Shown here: positions 51,301 to 63,300 of the stretch, piece after piece
How positions within the stretch are numbered: position 1 is the stretch's first letter
How the letters are laid out: each line of letters starts with the position of its first letter
DNA from: Euleptes europaea
Taxonomy: Eukaryota; Chordata; Lepidosauria; Squamata; Sphaerodactylidae
DNA: 64,000 nt
Reading direction: 5' to 3'
NCBI RefSeq assembly: GCF_029931775.1
Contig: NC_079318.1
Coordinates: forward strand, 79,085,614-79,149,613
Position numbers and translations under genes: made by a program
The notes under the pieces: generated by a model
What the model was told of the DNA's origin: nothing
The model's input: only the letters and a program-made list of their open reading frames with translations
Database searches by the model: none

Positions 51301-54300
51301 CACATGTGCAACACTGAAATCCAGTGAGGGAAATGACATCGCAGCCATTTCACACATTATGAAATTCTTGCATGCAAGGAGCATTCAGGTTGGGATTAAC
51401 TTGCAAGTGACATGTTGATCCCCAATGGGGTGGTGTTGCATCTGAGTTTTCCATTGTTGAGAAGTTGCATTCCAGCATACTTTAAACAGTAAAAGATTCC
51501 GCCCATCTGTTTATTGCCTGGGATGGTTTAGATGCAGATGACATGTTAATTCCATTTTGATGTTTATTTATTTAAAGTATTTATAGACTCTGTCTCCTCT
51601 AATAGCGTCCGGGGCGGTGTACATTTACTCAAACGGTAAAAACATGATATGAAACTAAAAATGAAACAATAAAACACAATAGCAGATCAAGTTGACCATA
51701 AAAATAATATCAGTAAAAGGGAACTGGAAATAAATAAAAGTTAACCAAATAAAATATCACCAAGTAAAAAAATAACCAAACAAGGGTAAAGATTAAATGA
51801 AAGCTATTTGAAAGAAAAAAAAGTTTTCACTTGGCAGGGAAAAATGTCCAGAGAAATGTGGCGGAGAAAGTATGAGAGCATTTGAAAGCTAGATGGGCAG
51901 TCACTGAAAAGTTCCTTGTGGTTACCTACCTTGCCTTCAAATAAGAAATCGAATGCAGTGGGGTTGGTATGGACCATATAGGAATAAGCAAGCCCAACCC
52001 TGGCCCCAAGCTAGAAGAACAGTGTAAGCCGCTTTGGGTCCCAGTTGGGGAGAAAGGTGGGGTATAAATGATGTCAATAAATAAACACCACTTAAGCAGC
52101 CCTGGATTGAGTGTCTTCATTACTGAACAAGATTCGAGTCCAGTAGCATCTTACAGACCAGCAAGATTTCCAGGGTATAAGCTTTTGAGAGTCAAAACAT
52201 GTCTGACAAAGGGAGCTTTGACTCAAAAGCTTGTACCCTGGAAATCTTGTTGTTCTTTATGGTGCTACTGGACTTGAATCTGGCTCTTTTCCTGCAGAGT
52301 CACGCAGCTACCCACCCAAAACTGTCTTTGTCATTGCGTGTGACTAATTTTCTGGCTGCACACAAGTCCCTTGCAGGGTCTGTTGGGGTGTGCCGAAGTA
52401 TGACTTTCTGGGCAGCTTTTTCAACGGCCCATGCCGTGCGCCGGGACTTTGACAGCGTTCGGGAGCATGGCTCTGTAGGCGAAGCCACCCCCTTGTGCTC
52501 TTGCAGATTTCCATGGCTTTTTTGTTCCCAGATTTGTTGCTGAACATGACTCACGGAATGGAGCTGTGCGAGTTGTGGGCGGGGAGACGGCTTGTTCTGT
52601 GATTCACCAATGCTGGATTTGTTTTATTTTTAAAGAGAGAGAGAGAAAGAGAGGGGATGGTACTGGGGCTTAAGCCTGCTAGGGCACCTCTTTTTCTTTT
52701 TTTGCCCCAGAGGACCATTTTCTGCCCCCCCCCTCCCGAACACTAGGTGCTAGTCAGGGGATAACAGGACTTGTGCCCTTTTGGGACCTTTGACTTCCTA
52801 GTTTTATGATGCAAGCGAGTCTGGCCGAAAGGCGCTGGCTTTGACAAGGAGGTACTCACTGTAAATAAACGTTTGTCTGAAAGCAAGGCATGAGTTTGCG
52901 CTCGCCCCCCCCCATTTCTGCAAGGAAAAAGCAGTGGGGAAATCTTCTAGTGGGGCTGATGTGGCAACTGAAGCTAGTCATAAATGGCTAAGATCGCCAG
53001 GAGCAAGAGATCCTCCCCCCGCCATCAATGTGTGCATATTTCTGAACCGCAGGCTGCAAGCCGCTTCCTTCTTGCTAGCCTGTTTGTTCCATCCCTGTGA
53101 GTCACCGCTTGTTCTTTGCTTCCTGTTTCTCCACTTCCTCTTGCTGCTCCGCTTCTTCAGTCTGGTTTGGGGGCAGATCTTCTGGCCCCGACAGTGTGTG
53201 TATCACGGTGGCATCAGGGTGCGTATTGGGCAGGCCTTGTTCCAATCCCATGCCAGTCCCTTTCAGTGCTCCTTGCCAAACTACAAACCGCTCAACTGTT
53301 GTGCAAAGGTGCACAAAATGAACTGTGATTAAGATTACATGCAGATTGCCCTGCTAGATCCATGTAGCCCAGCATTCTGGGGCCCACTTCTCACTGAGAC
53401 GGTCATCCTATACCTGGGCTTTATCCCTTCAGACTGCGAGCCTGATGGATTACTCCTCCATTTAAAAAGGGGGAAAAAATATCTGCACATAAAAACAACA
53501 ACTAGAAAGGCTTCTAGGTTAGCTTTCTCCTTGACACACTAGTTTTCCAAGTGCAAGGATGCTTTCGTATTCAGGAACATTCCATCATAAGAGCCCCTGC
53601 CTGAAATAATACAGCCCCAGGCACAGGTTGAATTGGATTTAGGAGAGGCTGGCCAGGTACACCTGGGAGCTTACTGAGCTTTGAATCAGGATATCATCGC
53701 TTTCAATTTCGTCTCCTCCATGGACTCATGTGATGGCTGTAAGGAAGGCAGCCACTCCTCACCCACCCAGAAATCTGCAGTGTGTGCGTACTATTGGCCT
53801 ACCTTACAGGGTTGTCGTAACAATTACAGTTAGATAAAGGGAGTGAAGTGCTTTCAGTGCTTAAAAGTGCTGGATAAAGGCTGAGAAGGCTCACTGCATG
53901 ACCTCGGACCAGTCACCGTCAGCCTAACCTCATAGGGTAGATGTTGTTATGATAAAATGGAGATTGGAAGGATGCTGTTGTAAGTTACTTTGGGCTCCCA
54001 CTGAGGAGAAGAGCGGGATATAAATAAATAGTGCAGCAGCTAGATTAGCAGAGTCTGGGTCAGATCATGCCCCAAATTTCCACAAATGGAGATGAGGGTG
54101 ACTTTTGCTGACTCCTCCTCATGCTCTCGGGGGTCCTCTGCCTCCCAGGCTCAGCATTTTGGGATATATTTTGGGTTGCAGCAGGTGCAGGGAGGTAGGG
54201 TTGCCAACTCCACATTGGAAAATTCCTGGAGGTTTGGGAATAGAGCTAAGGGAAGGAGTGCAACCAGGATGTGATGACACAGAGCCCACCCTCCGAAGTT

Positions 54301-57300
54301 GCCATTTTCTCCAGGGGAATGGATGTCTGTCGTCTGGAGATCAGCTGTAATTCCAAGAGATCTCCAGCCCCCACCTGGAGGTTGGCAACCCGATCGGGAG
54401 GTGAGGCAATCCTGCTCCACTGATAAACATCAAAAAACTGGCAAGGAGGGGAGAGAGCGAGATCATGCACACAGAAGCACAAGCTTGGATCCTGTGGTAA
54501 ATTTCCAGTGACGGAAGGGATTTCTATTTCATTTTACTTATTTTACCTCTTTTCCAGTTTGTTAAATGTGGCTATGCTGGCTCAAATTTCCCCGAACATA
54601 TCTTCCCAGCCCTGGTGGGACGTCCCATCATCCGTTCCACTACCAAAGTTGGGAACATTGAGATCAAGGTGAGTGGTGTCACAGAAGGGTTGAAGGGTAT
54701 GTGTGTGTGTGTTTCAGATTAGAATTTGGAGCATGTGGGAATGCAGACAGAGAAGGGTCTTTTTTGACACTTGTTGTTACACTGAGATCCTATGAGCTGG
54801 AGATGCCAGGAATTGAACCTGGGACTTTCTGCATGCAACCTGTGTGTGTCCTGCCACTTAGCTATAGTCCCTCCCTCTCAAATAAAGTCAAGGGCAGGGG
54901 GGTTTGAACATGCAGCTTTCTGATTTGACAACCAGCCTCCCTTCTGTAAGAGTACGGGGGTTACTGCACTTGTATTCCCAGCGATGTATTAAGAGTTTGA
55001 AAATGTTATAAAAAATACTGTTCACACTTTGTTTGGCCCCTTTAGCTGTGAAGATGTCTTCCAATCATTTATAAGCCGTGGTATCCAAAAACCCTTTTAA
55101 AGCGATGTTTTTTATAACATTTTCAAACTTTTAATACATCGCAGGGAATACAAAGTGCTGTAACCGCCAATGTTTGGCCCAACCAGTCCGGAATTCTACA
55201 GAGGTTCTTCTTGGTCCCAAGTTGCCAAACCAGAGGCAAGAGAGGCATGAAGGGAGCTTACCCATGTAGCTGCCTTATACTGAGCCAGACCCTTGGTCTC
55301 TCAAGGTCATAATTGTCTCCAGTGACTGGCAGCATCTTTCCCAGAGTTTTTCGCATCAGCTGCTCCCTGATCCTTTTAATTGGAGACAACAAAGATCGAA
55401 CCTGGGACCTTCTGCATGCCAAGCAGATGCTCTGCCGCTGAGCCACAACCCTGCCAGAAGCCCCAGGGTAATTTGGGGAAGTGGGAGTCTGAGCTTTGGT
55501 GCTCCAGCTCTGACTCCATCTAGTTGCTGATCCTAGGCCGCAGACACTGCCCTTTTTTCCATACCAATGTTTTGCAGAGGGACGGGGACACGGCTGTGAC
55601 ACTCCCCTTTTCCTACCAAGGATCCTGTAGCAAGCACCAACCCACCTTTTACGGAAGTTATTCCACCATCTCCTGTACGCTGTATTTATTTCTCCGGCAA
55701 TAACCCTGTCTTCCTCTGATCTAAAAAACCACAACTTTCCCCCTCCCCCCGTTTTTGGTTAAAGAAATATAAGGAAACTCTAACCGTCCTGTGGTGTTAC
55801 CAGCAGTTCAAAATACAGCAAGGCGACTGCAGCGTGGGAATCGTCCGACTGTGCACGTCATGGTGCTTTATTGTTCATGCTCGTTCATTTACCCCATGTG
55901 TTCGCTAGAGGCCAGAGGCATCCACCTACCCACTTCAAGATTTTAATTTCCCGGAGGAGGGAGCTGGACTTTGCAGAATGTCAATGCTAGGGAGTTCACA
56001 CACACACACAAACACACACGCACGCAAAATGTTAACCAGGCATCCGCAGAAAGCAAAGATAGGAGCAAGGGGAGGACAGTTAGTTTCCATTGACAAGTAC
56101 TAGGAAATAGGGTCCCTCTTTGGTAAGTGGTAACCGTCAGAGTGTGTGTGCCAGCAGCTGGAGATGCTGGGTACTCTGGGCTTTCTGCTTGCAAAGCATA
56201 TGCTCTGCAACTGAACCTGCTCTCCTCTGTGTGCAGCGGGACAGGGAGATTCTCCATTTCTTTCCAAGATGGAGAACTGTGTACATTGAAGACATGAAAG
56301 GATATCTCAGAGTTCTCCTGCAGTTGGTGTGAATGTTCCCCCCAGCTTCTGATCACATGCATTCTGAAATACAGGAGCGTGTCCCTCTCCACCCCACCGC
56401 CAAAGGATCATATTCCACAAAGCGCAAAGGGCATGAAGGCCAGAGCAGTAAAATGTAACTTTAAATTTAAATTTTGATGCCCTGTCTGCCCAGGACCTGA
56501 TGGTGGGGGACGAGGCCAGCGAACTGCGCTCCATGTTGGAGGTGAACTACCCAATGGAGAACGGGATTGTGCGCAACTGGGACGACATGAAGTACTTATG
56601 GGACTACACCTTTGGGCCTGAGAAACTCAATGTTGACCCCCGCAACTGCAAGATCCTGCTCACTGAGCCCCCCATGAACCCCATCAAGAACCGGGAGAAG
56701 ATAATTGAGGTCGGGGAAGGGGGAAGAAGGGGAAATATTAGCAGAGGAACCGGGAGAGGGTGTCAGGGGGGAAGACAGTATGGTGCATGGGAGCCCTCTA
56801 ACAGGCTTGAGCAGCAGATTTCATCTGGGTTTCAGTTTTCAGGGGGAAGACAAGGAGTTGGGTTGTATAGGCTGTGGTTGAAAGTCTCTAGAAAATGAGC
56901 CCTGAGCTGAAGAGGAGATAGGGGAAAGTTGAGGGTGGCAGAAGCTAACCCAAGCTGATTTAGGCTGAGAGTGGTATGGAAGGTAGTTTTTAATTGTCCA
57001 AACTTGGATAGTTTTCCCTGAGGCAGGGAAAATATAAGGGGCTTCCAGCTGATCAGAAGGCCAGTAATGGCATGAGGAACACATGGCTGAACTTTGAAAG
57101 GTGGGGGAGGTTCTAACCCTGATAAGGCCTGAGTCACACATGCAGGTTATATTTGTACTGGGGTGGCAGTGCCCTGAGAACGGACTGAAGCGCTGCAGTC
57201 TTCCACATTCTTCCACCTCATTCTCCTGCTTGTGTAAGCTAGGCCTGAGAGGGTGAAACGGGGAAGGCAGCAAGGGCTTGATCTGGAAGGAGAGGAGGAA

Positions 57301-60300
57301 GCCCCAGGAAGGGGGTAGTAATGACAGCTTTGAAGGTATGTGCTTGGGAAAGTGGGGGGGGGGCTATAACCAGTCCCTTAAGCAACACTAACTGATGGTT
57401 TTTCTTCATGACTCAGGTGATGTTTGAGACCTACCAGTTTGAGGGAGTTTATATAGCTATCCAAGCAGTGTTGACTCTCTATGCCCAGGGTAAGTTAGGG
57501 CCTGGGGGGAGGGAACGGTGGAGAATTTTTCATGGGTTTGAATGGTTCAGGTCCTCTTTTTGTGAAGCTTAAAAAACTGCAGCTAGTGCAGTGTGGTGGT
57601 TAGAATACCAGACTTAGGACCAGGGAGACCTGGGTTCAAATCCCTGCTCAGTCACAAAGCTCATTGGGTAACCTTGGGCCTCCCTCTCTTTCTCAGCCTA
57701 ATTTACCTCGCAAGGTTATTGTGAGGATAAAATGGAGGAGTGAAGAAACATGTTCACTGCTCTAAACATCTTGGAGAAAGAGCGGGATAAATATTTAATA
57801 GATAGATCCTAGTGACTGTCAGAACTAGCAGAGAATCATAATGTGGGGGGCTGTCTATTTTGTTGAGGGTCTTCAGAGCAGTCAGTATTACAGTATTACA
57901 GAACACCATTTGAATCAGTGGGCTTTATCTGGTTCATAGCCATGGTTGCCCATTCTTTAAATGATGTCAGATGGCCCAGCGGCTCTGAGGACAGAACGTA
58001 GCTCAAAAATAGTCTGCTTCCCTAAAAAAGAGAGCTTGTTTAAAACAGTGGCTGAGAAATTGTCCAGTCTGACAGTTGGCTCTACTAGGAACTGACAGCT
58101 TTAAACAAGCTACACTCAGCCCCCCCCATCTATAATATGGAACTGATAACGCTGACCTACTCTACAGGGTCGTTGTAAGAATTGCAAGTGCTTTGAATGT
58201 TCTGAAAGCACTTTCTATATTTATTTACTTAATTTATAGCACACTTTTCTCATTGGGACTGCAGGTGGATAACATAATTAAAAATAATGGAATTAAAATG
58301 GGCTATCCCCCCCCCCCGGGGTCAAGTCACAACTTACTTATGGCAACCCCATAGGGTTTTCAAGGCAAGAGATGTTCGGAGGTGATTTGCCATTGCCCGC
58401 CTCAGCCTCACACCCCTGGTGTTCCTTGGAGGTCTCCCATCCAAATACTAGCCAGGGTCAGGACTGAGAGTGCGTGACTGGCCCAGGATCACCCAGCAAG
58501 CTTCCATGGCGTGAGTGGGGATTTGAACCTGGGTTTCCCAGGTCCTAGTCCAACACCTTAACCACTACACCATGCTGGCTCTCCTAAGACAGGCGTAGTA
58601 GTTTCAAAATCTGGCTGAAGAAAAATAAAGTTATCTTACTCCTCCTTTTTTTGGCAACTGGCCAAAGCAAAAAAATCCATCCAGACTGCTCTTTTCTCCT
58701 GGTTGGTTGGCAACCATATTCACATGGGGCACAAACTTCATCTGTTTAGTGTGAGGGAAATCTGCAGTGCGGTAGAGCCTCAGTGTGCTTCCCTTTTCAG
58801 GTCTCCTCACCGGTGTGGTGGTGGACTCAGGGGATGGTGTGACGCACATCTGCCCGGTTTACGAGGGCTTCTCCTTGCCCCACCTCACCCGCCGGCTGGA
58901 CATTGCAGGACGTGACATCACACGCTACCTCATCAAGGTGAGACATAGGTCTGAGGCCAGCCTGCCTCCCTTGGCTGGGGCTGCCCCATTCACAGGCGGG
59001 ACCTCCAAAGAAAAGAACAGAAAGCCCAAGTGTCTATATCAGGGGTGTCAAACATAAGGCCTGCGGGCCGGAACCGGCTCCTTGAGAGCTCTTATACAGC
59101 CTGCAAGCTATCCAAGCCAGCTACTCCCGCCTCTTGATCTGGGCTGGTGAAGCATGGCTGGGCCCAACCAAGTGACATTTATGTCATATCCGGCCCTCGT
59201 AACAACTGAGTTCGACACCGCTGGTCTATATGAATTTTAGTGTCTATAAATTGTCATCAGTACTAGAAGCGTATATGGTTGCTTCTATATTCGGTTATTT
59301 TGCATTGCTTGCACATTCCTTTTCTGCAGTTATCTGCAAGCAGAATTGAACAACATGGGCAAGAAGATCCTACTATATGTTTAGTGGGAAGTAAGTGCTG
59401 GTCAGCAAAGATTTCCTTGCTCCGTTATTATTTACAGCCTTTTTACGTGGGTTGCCATTTCTGAATCAATAGTCAATTCTTTGGGGGCAGCCATGGTCGA
59501 TAAACAGATATAATAAAACAGGTGTAAGTTAGTAGTGTGCCTATTCCCCTTGTCTGCCTTCCTCTCGCAGCTCTTGCTATTGCGTGGTTATGCCTTCAAC
59601 CACTCAGCTGACTTCGAGACAGTGCGGATGATGAAGGAGAAGCTCTGTTATGTCGGCTACAATATTGACCAGGAACAGAAGCTGGCGCAAGAGACCACGG
59701 TGCTAGTGGAATCCTACACGGTAATTAGTGGGGTGACAATGGGGAAGTGGTGGTAGGGAGACCATCTCTGGGAGGTGAATGGGGCTTATTTTGTGGCACG
59801 GGCCCCTGGGAATGAGCCTGAAACTATTTTGGGCTAAGCCTGTTGCTCTGTCTTCTGCTTACCTGGCGTCCCCTGGAGGTCCCCAGGGGCCCTGCCACCT
59901 TTCCTGGAATTTGTCAGTAGAACGAAGCGTCACAATCCCAAGCTGTTTGTATGTTTCTTACAGTCTTTAAGAAAGATCATTTTAGGGTGCAATCCTAAGC
60001 TTAGAAGAAAATATTTTATTCAATGGGACTGTCTCCCAGGAAAGTGCGCTTAGAATTGTAGCCTTTAAAAAAAAAAAATTCTAATCATTTTGAAATCATG
60101 CACTTGAAATTCAGCTCCGGGGCACATTTAAAAAATGACAATCCAGCTGATATCTTGTTGATGAAGATGAAGGCAATTTGGGTAGGATTCAGTATGTTTC
60201 ACGAACAGTAGTACTTCCCCCAGTCAAAAAGAGCCTTCCTGATCATGCAGTACCAGACTGATACAAGTTTATAATGTAGATCTACACTGGGGGAAACCAC

Positions 60301-63300
60301 AGGACTGTGCCCCCCCCAAAAGCATCCATACACCCCACTGATCCCCTTTCCTTCTTGTCCCTGCAGCTCCCAGATGGGCGAGTGATTAAAGTGGGGGGAG
60401 AGCGCTTTGAGGCCCCGGAGGCCTTGTTCCAGCCCCATCTCATCAACGTGGAGGGTGTGGGCGTGGCCGAGCTCCTCTTCAGCACCATCCAGGCAGCCGA
60501 CATTGACACCCGGTGAGCAGAGCTGTGAGAGGGTGGGTGGGTCTGGGCCAAGAGCAGGAGCAATGGATTTGGGTGATCTCTGGGGTACACTGAGCAAATG
60601 CCCTCTCTTATAATACTAGAACGGAGGGGTCATCTGCTGAAGCTGGAGGGTGAGATTCAAGACTGATAAAAGGAAGTATTTCTTCACACAACACATAGTT
60701 AAATTGTGGAACTTCCTGCCCCAGGATGTGGTGATGGCTGCCAACTTGGAAGGCTTTAAGAGGGGAGTGGACATGTTCTTGAAGGAAAGGGCTATTCATG
60801 GCTACTAGTAAAAATGAATGCTAGTCATGATGCATACCTATTCTCTCCAGGATCAGAGGAGCATGCCTATCATATTTTGTTCTGTGGAACACAGGCAGGA
60901 CAATGCTGCTGCTGCAGTTGTCTTGTTTGTGGGCTTCCTAGAGGCACCTGGTTGGCCACTGTGTAAACAGACTGCTGGACTTGATGGGCCTTGGTCTGAT
61001 CCAGCATGGCTTTTCTTATGTTCTTATTCCCTGCAACAGGATCTTGCCCCAGTATCAAAGGGAAAGGCTCTGTTTCTTTCTTATAAAGCAAAGGCTTCAG
61101 GCTGCTGCAGGTTTTAAGCTTGGGCAAAAGCTCAGAAAGGTGTGGTGGGGAAACTGCACAAGAGAAAACGCACGGTAACACTTGCCATGTGGGCATAGCA
61201 GATGCCAGAGAAAATTATTTTTAAATTATTTTCAAACTAATAGCATAAGAAGTGTTTTGCTGGATGAGACCAAGATCTCTCTAGCTTTCTGTCATCAGTA
61301 GTCAGTTGTCCCTGGATACTTGCAAGCAAGCTGTGGTGGAGATCACCATCTCCTGCCATTTGTCCCCAGACTCCATTACTCAGGTACCGTATGTACTGCT
61401 TCTGTACATGGAGTTCCGTTTGTATAACATTGGATAGCCGTTGATAAAACCATCCTCCATGAACGTTTAAGCCCTTTTTGACTGCCATCTGAGCTAGAGG
61501 CCCTCACCACATTTTGTTGCAGTGAGTTCCTTAAGGATGGGTTGTGTGAAGAAGTCAATTCTTTTGTTTGTCCTGAATCTATGGCCTTTCCATTTTATTG
61601 GGTGACCCCAAATTCTAACATTATGAGGGGAAACAATCTATTATAAGCCATGCCTCTCCTCCATCCTTTTTTAAAATCCCAAAAGCCTCAAAATGCTTTA
61701 TCCTTTCCTTCTAGGAAATGGGTTCCAACCCTTTGATCATTCTGGTTGCTTGGGGCTGGGGGGTCACAGTTTCCAGCTCTATGACATCTTTGGTAATGCG
61801 GGGTGTGACTGGAACTGTTGATGGTGCTCCAGATGCGCTGGGGACTGTGGCAGCTTTCAGTTCCCAACATGGAGCTAGACCCTTTTTTTTGTTGCCACTA
61901 CACACTGAGACAACATCTATTGTGAGCACCATGATTCCAAGATTTCTTTCTCAGGTGGGTATTTATTTACGGAAACCCGTAAATGGGTTTCTCCCCAATG
62001 GAAACCCAAAGCTCCTTACATCGTTTTCCTCTCCTCCGTTTTATCCTCGTGGCAATTCTGGGAGGTAGGTTACATGGCAGGAGTGCGACTGGCCCAAGGA
62101 TACCTGGCAGGTTTCCATGGCAGAGCAAGGATTTGAACCTGGGTCACCAAGATCCTAGTTTAACCACTACACCATGCTGGCTCTCTCTCTCTTATTCTTT
62201 TCCCATGGCCACAGGCCAGCCTCATCATTCTTGGTAATGTCTGTTCCTGATTGAGAGACAGAGCCGACTCCTGAATCTCCCAGTAGGGAGAAACCCCCAG
62301 CCTCTCGGAGAAGCCCTTTGCTTTGAGCAGGCGGCCAGGACCGTGTGGGTCTCTTTGCCCTGGTACTTTTTCCTGCCTGAAAACTTTTTCTTGTCTCCCC
62401 CTTTCCCTCCCTGCACACATCCTTCCTCAAGTAGTATTTTCCTCCCCTCAGAGAGGGGGATCCTGACCTGAACAGCTCAGGGTAACTCGATCTCGGCCCT
62501 GGTTAGTAGTTGGACAAGAGACCACCCAGGAAGTCCAGGTTGCTACACAGAGGCAGACATTGCCAAATCATCTCCGTTCGTCTCTTGCCATAAGTCGCCT
62601 GCCACTTGATGGCACTTTACACCATCAGGGAGAGGAGTAAATGAGTCTTAGCTACCTTTCCTCCAGTCAGCTTTCAGTTGATTGCAGGGCTCATGTCTCC
62701 CCCCCACTTTTTTTTCTGGCTGGGAGAAGACGACATGAGGCCAGGGTGAAGTAGAGAGACTTGAAGCTGCCTCTGTTGCTATGCTACTGAAAATGCAAAT
62801 GCTTTAAAGGAGGACCTAGAGGCATCACCATGTTCCTTGTTGCAGAGCCGAGTTCTACAAACACATTGTGCTTTCGGGCGGTTCCACCATGTATCCTGGG
62901 CTGCCGTCTCGGCTGGAGCGCGAGATCAAGCAGCTGTATCTGGAGCGGGTGCTGAAGGGTGACGTGGAAAAGTTGTCGGTGAGTCGGGGGTGGGGGTTGG
63001 CGGTCTTTTAGCTAGCTAGAGCTCAATGAGAAGGCAGCTGGAGCAGGCAGTAAATGGTCACCATTTAGGGGATGGCAGAGCAGGAGGCAGGCAGAGCTGA
63101 CCCACAACTGGGGCTTGGTCCACAGGGAAGATCTCCTGCACCATTAAAATAAATGGGAGCTAAGCAGAAGCATGGGAATTCATATCAGTGGGGCTCGGAT
63201 AGAGTTGCCTGATGGATTGTGCCCTGTGGCCATGGCTCAGTGGTAGAGCATCTGCTTGGCATGCAGAAGGTCCCAGGTTCAATCCCCGGCATCTCCAGTT

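Noticed and set aside
55258-55734. 158-codon minus-strand frame
   Set aside because: It runs through a reverse type A SINE and has no family features.
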